DNA of 64,000 nt. Origin: Wurfbainia villosa. Its lineage: Eukaryota > Streptophyta > Magnoliopsida > Zingiberales > Zingiberaceae. Shown here piece by piece: positions 46,953 through 59,860 of this stretch. Below the pieces are notes generated by a model that saw only the letters and a program-made list of their open reading frames with translations, did no database searches and had not been told where the DNA came from. Positions within the stretch are counted from its first letter, which is position 1, and every line of letters begins with the position of its first letter. Made by a program: the position numbers and the translations under genes. The stretch is taken from the NCBI GenBank assembly GCA_025175895.1, contig CM045989.1, positions 130,957,272 through 131,021,271 of the forward strand, written 5' to 3'.

Positions 46953-49583
46953 TGTCACGCCCCGAGAGGGGTACTTGTCCGACGAAAATCGAACAGCACC
47001 TCCCTTATACTGTGGACAATTGAAACCTGTATACAAGGCCCACACGACCCACTATACATCGGCCAACATGACCGGAACATAAAACCACAATGCATATAAT
47101 ATATAGGCCTTAGGCCAATAGCCAAAATACATACTAAGTCTAAAACTTCTAGACTTACCTCTTATATCATCTGAGCAAGAATACACAACCACACACACAT
47201 AACCAAAACCATTCGAACAAAAAGTCCATAAAAGACATAATCAAATACTACCAAACAACCATGAGTATAAAATACTACAGGTTTAAAACATATAGTACAA
47301 ATGATAAAAATGCAGAAAGCTAAAAATCAAAATCAAAGAGTCATCAGATCAGGGAACTGACAATTGGACCCTCCGGAAGGCTTCATTCTGAAATAAAAGA
47401 GATACGGAGTGAGTAAAACTCAGCGGATATCTAATAGTCATGCATAGTAAACTATAAGTAGCAATAATAATTATGCTGATACAGTTTCTCAACAAAAATA
47501 TATACCTGAAATTGTACATACTAGAATCACCTAAGTTAACATAAAATACATCCACAAAAGCATATGTAGAATCACCAAAATAAACAACATAATATCTCTT
47601 GTATGTGCATGACAATCATATACAACAACCAAAAGTGCAACAATCAATGCATATAGTAAAAACGTATGCACATGATGCAATCACCTGTGTCACCCCTGAC
47701 GCCAATCAAGCCACTGACATGTCATGTGTGTCGGCCGAGTGGATAGGGCTATGACAACTGTGCACTCTGTCGTCACTACACCTATGTGACCGAGTGGACA
47801 GGATGCTGACAGAGTATTACCCTCCTATCCCATGTATGTATATGGGGGACATCACTTCGTCTCATCTCCTCGTCTCACGACAAAGGAGGGATCCCTGTCT
47901 ACTACCACGTCGCAATACCAATATCCTGAGCGACCACCGTGGAGCCTTGACCGAGCAACTACACACACACCTGAAATACCACTAATCCACGAGTGGTTGT
48001 GTGTGTAGATAATGTAACTGACGATGGACTCAACTACTAAGTAGTATCACCTCCTACCGAGGAGCCGATGATCGTTAGTCATGCAATAATGCAAGATGGT
48101 GCATGTCACTAATGCACGATACACCTATCAATCCATGGCTACCTACGGTATGTACCCATAGAAGCCCATATCTAACCTAGGTATATAAGTCTATGTACAC
48201 ATGTAAGATATATTCATTATTCATTCAATGCCCAGTATGTAAGGTATGTCACTACTCAAGTACTAAATAAACAAATGACAAGTATCAAAGTGATAGAGCA
48301 TAATATAATAAGCATATGAAACGACTATAACACGTACTATGTAGTGACATACCAGGGCAGTTAAAAGCATAGAAAACTATTACTAGCTATAGTAAACGAT
48401 GCACAACAATATGACAATATCTAAAAGAAGATAAGTCAAAGATACCTGCCTGCTATGTAGAATAACAATTGTCTTTACTCCCATGGACCTATCTCGTGAT
48501 CAAAACATGCACATATCAAACATTATGGTTAAGTGCAATCATAATACAACTGATCGAATCGAATCCTACATCGATTTCGTAGCCCGATCAACTATATTGA
48601 TTTAGTTATCCACTTAACCTAATCAAGCCTTCACATCAATCCCTATCGACCATTAGACCAATTAACAACCTATTACGCATTTATAACCACCCATATCTAA
48701 CTTACCCATTTCCATCTTAAATCTCACAGCCAATAACTCCATCTCATAGCCACTCCACCGAAGGGAAGTCTACTCACAGATCGCAATACATTGCCACACA
48801 ACCAAAATCTAGCAATTTACCGACAAGAGGAAGAGTAAATAAATCTTACCAGCCTTAGAAAAATCCACCAGTAGCCAATCCTTCCCTCAACTCTGCTCTG
48901 TTCGCCGGAACAATCCCCGCCCAAATCACCGATCAACTCCAATACACTACTCTGGACAACAGAGAAAGGAAAACAAAGGGAAAAGGGATGTATTTATCGG
49001 AAGCTTCAACCTCTCCAGCGGCAACAGGGGAAAGCTAGGGCACGGGAAAGGCGACGGCTTGAACTCGGGGTGGAGATCGACCTCGGATCAAACTCGTGGC
49101 GACGGAGGCTGGTCGGCGTGCGAGGAGAAGGTGACGGTGACGATAGAGGAAGGAAGAGTTGTCCGAGGGTTGGATCGCGCGAAGAGGAGCAGCGACGAAC
49201 TTGGTTGCGGGTTCTCGACGCATAGGGAGGGTGACGGTTAACTATGGCGCGGTGGCGTGCGCGGCGACAGCGGTGCTTGCGGGAGAAGGCGAAAGTTGCG
49301 CAAGGTCGGGAGAAGGACTTGCGGTTGCGGCTAGGAGGAAATCGTGAAGTAGATCGAGGGGGGAAAAACATAGGGTTAATTTATAACCTAGGTTAATTAA
49401 CCCAATTAATTCTTTAATAACGGATAATCTAAACAGGCTTCCCAAAAGCCTATTCACTTTATCCACATAAAATATTCATAAAACTTCCGTTTAATTCCAA
49501 AAAAATTCCTAAAAATCCCTGAAAATTTACCTAAGATAATTTATTAATTAATAATTGGTATTTTTATTTTTCGATATCTCACA
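46953..49583 (-). repeat. Ty3/gypsy LTR G
   Basis: On the - strand, TGTGAGATATCG...CTCTCGGGGCGTGACA, 2631 bp, with TG...CA ends. It is homologous to the LTR of J (about 60400-62155, + strand) over most of its length. No primer site or polypurine tract adjoins either end and the flanking 5-mers (caaga, ttccc) do not match, so it is either a solo LTR in a rearranged site or a truncated element. It interrupts the RT of H at 49584. Confidence 0.75.
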
Positions 49584-49837
49584 TTCCCGTTCTGAAGAGG
49601 AACACGCGCAGCATCTTCGCATTATCCTGGATAGGTTTCGACAGAAGCAACTATATGCGAAGTTTAGTAAATGCGCGTTCTGGTTACCCTCAGTCGATTT
49701 TCTGGGATATGTGGTTTCTAGCAAAGGCATTTCAGTTGACCCCCAGAAGATCAAGGCTGTTAGCAGTTGGGAGTAGCCAAAATCGGTTCAGGAGGTTCGC
49801 AATTTCTTGGGCTTAGCCGGATACTACAGATGGTTCG
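49584..49837 (+). pseudogene. Reverse transcriptase fragment of element H (Ty3/gypsy)
   Basis: Part of a gypsy RT just after the catalytic aspartates. The order is SRSEEEHAQHLRIILDRF, then LYAKFSKCAFWL and DFLGYVVSSKGI, then an in-frame TAG at 49774, then VQEVRNFLGLAGYYRWF. The N-terminal part of RT is replaced by LTR G and the chain is cut at 49837 by copia element I. It continues after that element at 59358. Confidence 0.85.
49833..49837. repeat. Left target duplication of element I
   Basis: gttcg, matched by gtttg at 59353-59357 (one C-to-T difference). Removing element I and one copy rejoins the RT frame of H exactly. Confidence 0.8.
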
Positions 49838-52072
49838 TGTTGGGTTTCCGGCACCGCGGCGAGTGTGTGTTCGAACATGTTTCGTAAACATATGCACAAC
49901 GGAAGGAATAAAATAATAAATCTAATTTATTACAACACACACATCACATGCATGCATAGTACAACATGTGTAGACATAACCGTAATTTCAAATTTTGCAA
50001 TAAAAGAAAATTTATACTACGTATACCTTACGTATCACGTGTAGCGGGAAAGACATCAACCGGAGCGATCCTCGCTAGAATCGCCTCTATTCGTATCCAC
50101 GCCGAGTATCTTGGGGATGACTTAACAAAGTCACAAGCCTCGTCTTCGTATGGGTTACTAGCCTCGTGTTGAAGACGAAGTGATCGAGAGAAGATCACGA
50201 TCCGAATCAAAATTCGGATCCAAAACGAGTCCTCACAAACTCGCTTCTCCGGAGAGATATTCGTTAACCGTTTGACGAATCCTTCGTACTCCACCTATGA
50301 GGATTACCGGAGATCGAATCCCCGGCAAGGCTACCGCTGTCGGAGCTCCAAACGTCATCCAAACGACACTCCGACAAGAAGGAAACAAGCTGTCCAGAAA
50401 ACTGGACAGCTTTGGTGGAGGAATAGGGACCGACCAAATAAGGAAGGTTGAAGCTCACCTTGTCGCCGGACCCAAAGGAGATCATCGGAGCTCCTCTGGC
50501 AGCAGCTCGACGCCGGCAAGGGGAGAGGACGATAGCTGCTAGACGCTGGCAAGGAGCTTTGGGCGGTGGTGGGCGGCGACAAGAAGTTGGCGCCGACCAC
50601 TTGGAGAAGAGGGAGAGGGTGGGCGGCAACTTTAAGGTTGCAAGGATTAGGGCTTAACAAAAACCCTTAAGCCCTATTTTATAGAGAACAAATTCTCTTA
50701 ATGGTTATCGGATCATAACCAAAAGCCCGTTAACCCGCTCCATCAATTTAAGTTAAAATAAACCAAACCATGATGGTTTATTTTAAGTTAAAACGAACCG
50801 AACCAACTTTGGTTCATTCGTTTAAAACAAACTAAACCCCTTTGGTTTATTCTCCTCCATTGGATTAGAACCAAACCAATTTGGTTCATCCATCATGTCT
50901 TCATAAGACATGACTCATCCATGCTCCATTGCGACTGAAACGATTTCATGCTCGCTCCATGTTTGGTCCAACCAAACCTAGTTTCTCTCGGTCTGAGAAT
51001 CTCATTCTCAAGCTCGTTTTAAATCCTTCGGATTATGCTCGTTGTGCATGTGACCAAATAGGTTCTCGGTTTATGTTAGACGTCTATAATTAACCATTAA
51101 TTATAGAACGATCATGAGTGACACCTAGTAGTACATCATGATCCCCAATTAACCGAAAAGATCAACGGTTGATCCAGAACTATTTCTGAAAACCCTTCAG
51201 CAGCTACAATGAATCGTGCTCCATTCCCTTCACTCATCTTATACCCACTTGGTTCAGGACATGGTCTATAGAGTCAGTCCCCACTAGGTTGACTACGTCA
51301 CACCTATCCCAAGTATCATTTTCTCGTCCTACGGATTCTAGTTACTGCACATGTATCCAAGAGTACCTTACTCTAAACATGTAATGCTTTGGCCAAAGAC
51401 TTTAGTAACAATCCGACGAGAGGCCATGGGTATACATCTCCTCGTAAGGAGTGGTGAATCCTTTATAGGCTATTCAAACACCTTCGATCACTTCGACTTA
51501 TACCCAATCATCCCGGATCCACATCTCCTAAGAGATGCTTGCTTAAGATGTCAAAGCATAAGTCTTTATGATCAAGATGACTTGAATACCGCAAGTCAAA
51601 GGAACATCGCACTTAAGCTGCAGTAAGAACTTCATTGACATATCTATATATGTAGAGAACCATATGAAGTCTTACGGCTGGTCACTCCAATGAACTAGTT
51701 ACCATAACTAGCATCCATGATTAACTTCGGACATCACAATGTCTCCTACCAGTGAGAATCAGCTGCTTGGATACACCAAGGAGTATACCTCGTGCTAGTC
51801 TCGACAGAATCGATGGTGTCCAAATCTATCAATTCATCGACTAGGGATAATTCCGATACATCACAATTACACATGTAGAGATACTCACTAGTTGTGATCC
51901 AATCATAAATTCTCTCATGCTGTGAATCGTATCGTGGACATTCAGTAAATGAGTTTAAGATCTAATCAAATACATGAAAATATGTATACACAAATAGTGA
52001 ATCTTCATTTATCATATAAATGGTTCAAACATAAGGCGATTGCCTTAGGACACCTCTCATATATTACTAACA
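49838..52072 (-). repeat. 3' LTR of element I
   Basis: 2235 bp; on the - strand TGTTAGTAATATATG...CCGGAAACCCAACA. It contains a segment at 50388-50470 that is absent from the 5' LTR and begins with a perfect hairpin. Confidence 0.9.
50388..50411. other. Perfect 10-bp hairpin in 3' LTR of I
   Basis: AGCTGTCCAG (50388-50397), loop AAAA, CTGGACAGCT (50402-50411). The whole stem-loop is missing in the 5' LTR at the equivalent site near 57780. Confidence 0.75.
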
Positions 52073-52086
52073 AACTCCCACTTGGT
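52073..52086 (-). promoter_or_regulatory. Polypurine tract of element I
   Basis: ACCAAGTGGGAGTT on the - strand next to the inner edge of the 3' LTR. Confidence 0.7.
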
Positions 52087-52234
52087 CTAATGCCAATCGC
52101 TATGGTATCCAATATCATAAGCTCTAACATGACCCTCAAACTTACTTTGAGGTAATGTCTTAGTCAAAGGATCTGCTAAGTTCCTTTCAGTGGAGATTTT
52201 TTCGATTTGTATCTCCTTCCTACTAATGATCTCT

Positions 52235-53044
52235 CTAATCAAATGATAGTGGCGAAGCATATGTTTGGATCATTGATGAGACCACATCAAGTTCAAAGAT
52301 GAACTTCTTAATCCAAATCGCTTCCTTTGCTGCTTCCGAAGTTGCAATGTATTCTGCCTTAGTAGCAGAATCCGCTATAGTGTCAAGCTTGGAACCTTTC
52401 CAACTTATTGCGCCTCCTTTCCAGGTGAATACATACCCAGACTGAGACTTGGAATCATCCTTGTCTATCTGGAAGTTGGCATCCATATACCCACGTATCA
52501 CCATGTCCACTTCTCCATATATTAGAAACGCATCCTTAGTTCTTCTCAAGCACTTAAGGATCGTCTTAACAACCACCCAATGATTCATTCCTGGATCAGA
52601 CTAGTATCTTCTCATGACACTCAAAGCATACGATACATCGGGCCTCGTACATAACATAGCATACATGATAGATCCTATTGCGGATGCATAGGGAATCTTA
52701 CTCATGCAAATCCTCTCGTCTTCTGTGCGCGGACACATAGACTTCGAAAGGTGTATCCCATGCCTGATGGGAAGGAAACCTTTCTTGGATTCCGATATGC
52801 TAAACCTCTTTAGCACTCGGTCTATATATGTAGACTGGGAAAGACCAAGCAACCGTTTCGATCTATCTCTATAGATCTTAATCCCGAGGATGTAGGTTGC
52901 TTCTCCCAGGTCTTTCATGGAGAATGTCTTGGACAACCAAATCTTAATCGACTGTAAGACTGAAACATCATTTTCTATAAGTAATATGTCATCGACATAC
53001 AATACTAGGAACACGACTGCACTCCTACTAACCTTCTTGTACAT
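52235..53044 (-). pseudogene. Reverse transcriptase C-terminus and RNase H of I
   Basis: Copia RT (RVT_2) and RNase H. Reading from 53044 down, the catalytic LYVDDILLIEND block is intact, followed by LGEATYILGIKIYRDRS and SIMYAMLCTRPDVSYAL. An in-frame TAG at about 52598 separates this from RNase H, which shows GYMDANFQIDKDDSKSQSGY and then DSATKAEYIATSEAAKEAIW, including the conserved acidic residues. Only single-codon damage is seen in this part. Confidence 0.9.
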
Positions 53045-53608
53045 ACAAGGTTCGTCTGAATTTTGTGAGAAATCAAACCTTTTGATTGTCTCATCAAAAC
53101 AGATATTCTAGCTCCTGGATGCTTGATTCAATCCATATATGGACCGTCGCAATTTGTATACCTTGGTTTTATCAACCGATGTGAAACCCTCAGGTTGTAT
53201 CATATACACGTCCTCGAGTAGGTTTCCATTAAGGAAAGCTATTTTTACATACATCTGTCATATCTCATAATCATAATGAGCCACTATGGCCAGGAGCATC
53301 CGAATGGATTTAAGCATAGCTACAGGCGAATAGGTTTCGTCATAATCAACACCTTACTTTTGACGATATCCTTTTGCCACTAATCTAGCCTTATAGGTAA
53401 TCACATTACCATCCATGTCGGTTTTCTTCTTGAAAACCCACTTGCACCCTATAGGCTTTATGCCTTCAGGTGGGTCAACCAAGTTCCAAACTTGGTTTTC
53501 ATACATGGAATCCATTTCCGACTTCATGGCTTCAAGCCACTTATCCCTTTCTGAACTTGTCAGAACTTCTTCATAACTGGTAGGCTCCTCATCATCAATG
53601 AGTAACAC
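53045..53608 (-). pseudogene. Reverse transcriptase N-terminus of I
   Basis: The first part of copia RT. 53608-53354 is open and shows WLEAMKSEMDSMYENQVWNL, PPEGIKPIGCKWVFKKK and ARLVAKGYRQK, then a stop. The continuation to 53045 is readable only with further stops (GVDYDETYSPVA, then a degraded IYGLNQASRS block). Confidence 0.85.
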
Positions 53609-53783
53609 GTCATTTGATTCACTTACGAGAAATCCATATCTCTCAGGAATATTGCGTGTTCTACCAGATCTACGAAGATGTGGTGTTTCAATAGGTCCAG
53701 CTGATTGCTCATCACTATGAGTTATCGGCTGTTGTGCTTCACCAGGTATCTCTTCAATGTCTATTTGAGTCTCTCGAGCCTCC

Positions 53784-54671
53784 TCAAGCTCGACGACACT
53801 CCCACTGTTTTTCTTGCAAGAGAAACTCTTTCTCTAGAAACACAGCATGCCTTGAAACAAACGCCTTTTGTTCCACAAGATGATAGAATTGGTAACCCCT
53901 TGTTTCCTTAGGGTATTCAATAAATAGACATTTATCAGACTTAACATCCAATTTATCTGATATAGTCTGCTTCACATAAGCAGGACAATCCCATATCTTC
54001 AAGTAAGATACATGAGTTTTCTTACTATTCCATATCTCATATGGAGTAGTAGAAACTATCTTGGTTGACATTCTGTTTAACAAGTAAATAGTTGTCTGAA
54101 GTGCATAGGCCCAAAAGGACTTGGGAAGATTCACATGATTCATCATTGACCTGATCATGTCCAACAAGGTCCGGTTACGCCTCTCAGATACACCATTATA
54201 CTGTGGTGTATATGGCAGAGTCCATTGAGACAATGTACCATTGTCTCTTAGATAATCAAGAAACTCTTGACTTAAGTATTCACCACCTCGATCTGATCGA
54301 AGTATTTTAATACTCTTGTCATGTTGTTTCTCTACTTCATTTCTGAATTCTTTGAACCTTTCAAAGGCTTCAGACTTGTGTTTCATCAAGAACACATACC
54401 CAAACCGTGAGTGATCATCAGTGAAGGTAATAAAGCAGTTATAGCCTCCTAAAGCTTGAGTTGACATAGGTCCACATACATCAGTATGTATTAGACCTAG
54501 CAACTCTCCCACTCGTTCACCTTTTCCTGTAAAAGGTAACTTAGTCATCTTGCCTTTTAAGCATGATTCGCATGTATCGTATGAATCCAATTCAAACGAT
54601 TCCAAAATTCCACATCGGTGTAATTCGGACATGCGTTTCTTGCTTACATGGCCAAGACGACAATGCCACAT
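53784..54671 (-). pseudogene. Integrase of I
   Basis: GAG-pre-integrase zinc-binding part (WHCRLGHVSKKRM, then CESCLKGKMTKLPF) followed by the integrase core. The acidic triad is visible: Asp in IHTDVCGPM, Asp in FTDDHSRFGYVF and Glu in GVSERRNRTLLDMIRSM; the RSDRGGEY block is intact. The open frame is 295 codons and ends near 53784 by a frameshift in the Ser/Pro-rich hinge before RT. Confidence 0.9.
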
Positions 54672-54695
54672 GTAGGAGTCTAATTGATTATCCTT

Positions 54696-55166
54696 TCAAG
54701 CACGCTTGTTACTCGCTTCGATATTGAAAATGTCACTGGATACGTCCAACGTATAAATGTCATTGCTCAAAGTTCTAGTTCCATAAAGTACGCCATTCAA
54801 AGTTATATAACAATAATTGTTACTAAACGTCAAATGGTAACCATTTCTATTTAAACAGGAAATAGAAACAATGTTCTTTATTAGAGAAGGAACACAATAG
54901 CAATTGTCTAGTTCCAAGACTAGTCCGCTAGGGAGCTTCAGCAAATAAGTTTCGATGACGACCGCAGCAACCTTTGCTCCATTGCCAACTCGCAAATTTG
55001 ACTCCCCTCTGACGAGTCTTCTTCTATTCCTTAGCCCCTGTATGTCATTACATATATGTGAGCCACACCCAGTATCCAATACCCAAGTGTCTAAGGAAAT
55101 AGAATGACAATCAATAACGAAGATACCTGAAGAGGATGGGGCATCAGATGCCTTCTTCTTCTTCAT
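54696..55166 (-). pseudogene. Protease of I
   Basis: Copia aspartic protease. The active-site block is WVLDTGCGSHIC (catalytic Asp-Thr-Gly intact), followed by LRVGNGAKVAA and LPSGLVLELDNCYCVP. It is in the same frame as gag upstream and stops at 54696, just before the GAG-pre-integrase part. Confidence 0.9.
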
Positions 55167-55946
55167 AGACTCAAGATAAATCTTGCAGTTTCTTCGCCAG
55201 TGGCCTTCCTTGCCACAATGATGGCAAGTGCCCTTTTGTGTTGGTTCTGCCTTCTTAGCCTTCTTGTTCTTCCCTTTCTTCTATTCTTTTGCCTTCCTCT
55301 TAGAACCTTTCTTTGAGGAATCAACTAACAGAACCGCCTTCTTCTCATGCTTCACAGAAGGCTCCACAGTCTTCAGCATATTGAGGAGCTCAGGAATAGT
55401 GGATTCTAACTTGTTCATCCGATAGTTCATCACAAATTGTGAGAAACTCTTGGGCAAACAATGCAGAATTAAGTCAATACTTAATTCATGATCCATCACA
55501 AACCCGAGGGTGGCTAGCCGCTCGATGTACCCGTTCATCTTTAGCACAAATTGCACTACAGACGAACCTTCTTGCATCTTTGTGGTGAAGAGGAGCCTGG
55601 AGACTTCGAACCTTTCGGATCTCGCTTGCTCATCAAACAACTCATGAAGAAGGAAGACCATGGTATTAGCATCCATATGTTCATGCTGCCTTTGCAGCTC
55701 AGGTACCATCGCAGCTAGCATGATGCAACTCGCCAGTTTAGAATCTGTCACATGCTTCTGATAGACCAACATTTGGTCTGGAGTTGCATCGTCCCTAGGA
55801 CGGTTGGGAAGAGAGTCTTCAAGGACATATGCTAGCTTTTCCGCCTTGAGAACAATTCTCAGGTTTCTAAGCCAGTCCAGGAAGTTAGGCCCAGTCAATT
55901 TGTTTGAATCCAAAATAGTGTGCAAATTCAAAAACGTCATGATCAA
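55167..55946 (-). pseudogene. gag of element I
   Basis: Copia gag starting at the ATG at 55946: LTGPNFLDWLRNLRIVLKA, then the helical core (TMVFLLHELFDEQARSERF, SSVVQFVLKMNGYIERL, LILHCLPKSFSQFV). A TAG at 55283-55281 interrupts a Lys-rich linker; in the same frame follows one intact zinc knuckle, CHHCGKEGHWRRNC (about 55239-55198), and then protease. Apart from that stop, gag and protease form one frame. Confidence 0.85.
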
Positions 55947-57212
55947 TCGATTAACCTAGAAATACAAAATGAGCATATATGAGAAAATGATTTTAAAATG
56001 CATCAACATACATTTATAAATCCCATTCATTTTTCGAATTTCAAAAAATCCCAAAATCACTTTGGGAGATCGTAGGTCCATCTCCGAATGGGCTGATATC
56101 CATCATAGATATGAACAACCTTGGAGAGAGTCCAACAAACCATTCATGACTACGATGGTAGGTATCAAATATACCGATTGCATATCACGTATATGTAACT
56201 ATCACAATGTGCTATCAACTAATTGAATGTTCACACATACATCGGGTTGTTAACACATTAACAAGTATGCATCATATGCATAGCACCCAACTTCACCTCC
56301 CTTTACATCAACCTTGGAGAGAGTCCAACAAGTCAATGCTCCAGGTTAAAGCCAACACATTAATCGAGAAATAGTTTTAATATGGTTAGAGTGCATTCAA
56401 CCAATTAGCTCGGCTTGGAGAGAGTCCAACAACCAAAGCTAACGATTGACCTCTGACTCTTACCATATTAGTATTAAACTATTCCATGGTTTGAACATGT
56501 TCGGGTTCGAGCCGGGCTTGGAGAGAGTCCAACAACCCGAACAAGAAACGGAACTCTGGTTCTAACCATATTAATGGAAGGTATAGACTTTAATATTGAG
56601 TTAGGGTTTTTATGTCTCATCCTCTTTGCATGCAAATAACTATTATCTATATGGCATGACATACATGACATACATCTACATGTCACGACACGCATGACAT
56701 AATGATATGCATCTAATGCAATTACATGGCATACAATTATGTCATGTACAAAAATTCCTTATATGTCATAACTATTTATGGAAATAAAATATGTTTAAGA
56801 TTTGATTCTCCAAATCAAATCATGATTAAATTAGGAAACAAAATTCCAAATCTAATCACATATTTTATTTGTGGAAATAGTTGATTAAGGAAAGTCAATT
56901 TAGGAAACCAATTTTCTAAATTATCAAAACTACTTATGAAAATAAAATATTTTAAGATTTGATTTCCCAAATTAAATCATGATTAAATTAGGAAACAAAT
57001 TTTCAAAATCTAATCAAATATTTTATTTATGGAAAATAACAATTTCCATAAATACTTCCAACTTTCCAAAAGTAGAAGATTTCATAAATACTTCTAGACT
57101 TTCCAAAATTAAAAAATTTCCATAAATACTTCTAACTTTCCAAAAGTAGAAAATTTCCAGAAATATCATTATGATTATCGCAAAATAATTTTACGATTAT
57201 GTCGAAACACAA
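55947..57212 (-). other. Long leader of element I with repeated hairpins
   Basis: 1.27 kb between primer site and gag. It contains four copies of a 19-nt hairpin word (56120-56138, 56313-56331, 56414-56432, 56517-56535) and, nearer the primer site, AT-rich direct and inverted repeats (about 56760-57160; for example AAATAAAATAT and ATATTTTATTT). No coding potential. Confidence 0.7.
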
Positions 57213-57229
57213 CCTGGGCTTTGATACCA
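57213..57229 (-). promoter_or_regulatory. Primer binding site of element I
   Basis: TGGTATCAAAGCCCAGG on the - strand, one base after the 5' LTR; Met-tRNA type with an A where others have G. Confidence 0.85.
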
Positions 57230-57230
57230 C

Positions 57231-59352
57231 TGTTGGATTTCCGGCACCGCTGCGAGTGTGTGTTCGAACATGTTTCGTAAATATGTGCACAGCGGAAGGA
57301 ATAAAATAATAAATCTAATTTATTACAACACACACATCACACGCATGCATAATACAATATGTGTAGACATAACCGCAATTTCAAATTTTGCAATAAAAGG
57401 AAATTTATACTATGTATACCTTACATATCACGTGTAGCGGGAAAGGCATCAACAGAAGCGATCCTTGCTAGAATCGCCTCTATCCGTATCCACGCCGAGT
57501 ATCTTCGGGATGACTTCACAAAGTCACGAGCCTCGTCTTCGTACGGGTTACTAGCCTCATGTTGAAGACGATGTGATCGAGAGAAGATCACGATCCGAAT
57601 CAAAATTCGGATCCAAAATGAGTCCTTAAAAACTCGCTTCTCCGGAGAGGTATTCGTCAACCGTTTGACGAATTCTTCGTCCTCCACCTATGAGGATTAC
57701 CGGAGATCGAATCTCCGGCAAGGCTACCGTTGTCGGAGCTCTAAACATCGTCCAAATGACGCTCCGACAAGAAGGAAACAAATTGACCCAAAGGAGATCA
57801 GCAGCAGCTCGACGCCGCAAGAGGGAAGGACGATACCTGGACGCGCAAGGAGAGCTTAAGTGTGGTGGGCGTGCAAGGAGTTGGCACCGACCACTTGGAG
57901 AAGAAGGAGAGGGTGGGCGGCAACTTTAGGGTTGCAAGGATTAGGGCTTAACAAAAACCCTTAAGCCTTATTTTATAGAGAACAAATTCTCTTAATGGTT
58001 ATCAGATCATAACTAAAATCTTGTTAACCCGCTCCATTAATTTAAGTTAAAATAAACCAAACCATGATGGTTTATTTTAAGTTAAAACGAACCGAACCAA
58101 CTTTGGTTCATTCGTTTAAAACAAACCAAACCCCTTTGGTTTATTCTCCTCCATTGGATTAGAACCAAACCAATTTGGTTCATCCATCATGTCTTCATAA
58201 TACATGGCCCATCCACACTTCCATTGCAACTAAAACGATTTCATGCTCGCTCCATGTTTGGTCCAACCAAACCTAGTTTCTCTCGGTCTGAGAATCTCAT
58301 TCTCAAGCTCATTTTAAATTCTTCGGATTACACTCATTGTGCGTGTGACCAAATAGGTTCTCGATTTATGTTGGCCATCTATAATTAACCATTAATTATA
58401 GAATGATCATGAGTAGCACCTAGTAGTACATCATGATCCCTAATTAACCGAAAAGATCAGCGGTTGATCCAGAACTATTTCTGAAAACCCTTCAGCAGCT
58501 ACAATGAATCGTGCCACATTCCCTTCACTCATCTTATACCCACTTGGTTCAGGACATGGTCTATAGTGTCAGTCCCCACTAGGTTGACTACGTCACACCT
58601 AGCCCAAGTATCATTTCCTCATCCTACAGATTCTAGTTACTGCACATGTATCCAAGAGTACCTTACTCTAAACATGTAATGCTTTGGCCAAAGACTTTAG
58701 TAACAATCCGACGAGAGGCCATGGGTATACATCTCCTCGCAAGGAGTGGTGAATCCTTTATAGGCTATTCAAACACCTTCGATCACTTCGACTTATACCC
58801 AATCATCCTTCACATCTCCTCGAGAGATGCTTGCTTAAGATGTCAAAGCATAAGTCTTTATGATCAAGATGACTTGAATACCGCAAGTCAAAGGAACATC
58901 GCAGAAGAACTTCATTGACATATCTATATATGTAGAGAACCATATGAAGTCTTACGGCTGGTCACTCCAATGAACTAGTTACCATAACTAGCATCCACGA
59001 TTAACTCCGGACATCACAATGTCTCCTGCCAGTGAGAATCAGCTGCTTGGATACACCAAGGAGTATACCTCATGCTAGTCTTGACAAAATCGATGGTGTC
59101 CAAATCCATCAATTCATCGACTAGGGATAATTCCGATACATCACAATTACACATGTAGAGATACTCACTAGTTGTGATCCAATAACAAATTCTCTCATGC
59201 TGTGAATCGTATCGTGGACATTCAGTAAATGAGTTTAAGATCTAATCAAATACATGAAAACATGTATACACAAATAGTGAATCTTCATTTATCATATAAA
59301 TGGTTCAAACATAAGGCGATTTCCTTAGGAAACCTCTCATATATTACTAATA
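57231..59352 (-). repeat. 5' LTR of element I
   Basis: 2122 bp, highly similar to the 3' LTR. It differs by a ~80-bp absence near 57780, several smaller indels in 57780-57880 and scattered substitutions. Its outer end reads TATTAG where the 3' LTR has TGTTAG. Confidence 0.9.
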
Positions 59353-59860
59353 GTTTGTTGAGGGTTTCTCGAGCATTACTATGCCATTGACACACCTTAT
59401 CAAGAAGGGTGTGAAGTTCACGTGGTCAGAGGTCTACGAGACCAGCTTTCAGGAGTTGAAGGAGAGACTGGTGTCAGCACCGATCCTGGTATTGCCATCA
59501 GGGGACTATGGTTTTGTCCTTTATACTGATGTGTCTCTCCAGAGTTTAGGCACAGTACTGATGCGACATGGCAGGGTGGTCTCTTATGCTTCTCGCCAAT
59601 TGAAGGAGCATGAGAAAAACTACCCAGTACATGATCAAGAGTTAGCTGTTATTATCTTTGCCTTGAAGATTTGGAGGCATCATCTATATGGTGTTACATT
59701 TGAGATTCTCACTGATCATAAGAGTCTCAAATATCTATTTATGCAGAAGGAACTCAATCTCCAACAGGGGAGATGGATGGAGTTCCTGAAGGATTATGAC
59801 TGTACCATTAGCTACCACCGAAGGGAACCTAGATTATTGAGATAAATGCTTAGAAGGTAT
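59353..59860 (+). pseudogene. RNase H part of element H (Ty3/gypsy)
   Basis: The continuation of H after element I. It starts with the target duplication, then reads the RT connection (VEGFSSITMPLTHLI) and RNase H: FVLYTDVSLQSLGTVL, HDQELAVIIFALKIW, LTDHKSLKYLFMQKEL. The frame decays and stops near 59845, just where the domain would end with an ADALSRK-like block. Integrase does not follow. Confidence 0.85.

Larger units (their letters stand above)
49838..59352 (-). mobile_element. Element I: nearly complete Ty1/copia retrotransposon, defective
   Basis: 9.5 kb on the - strand with two LTRs (57231-59352 and 49838-52072), primer site, a long leader, gag, protease, integrase, RT and RNase H in copia order, and a polypurine tract. 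It is flanked by gttcg/gtttg. pol and gag contain several stops and frameshifts. The lineage within copia is not certain; the LTR length fits Angela- or Tork-like groups. It is inserted in H, so it is younger than H. Confidence 0.9.

Noticed and set aside
46774..47082. Open frame of 102 codons before LTR G.
   Set aside because: It runs across the LTR edge at 46953, so its C-terminal half is LTR sequence.
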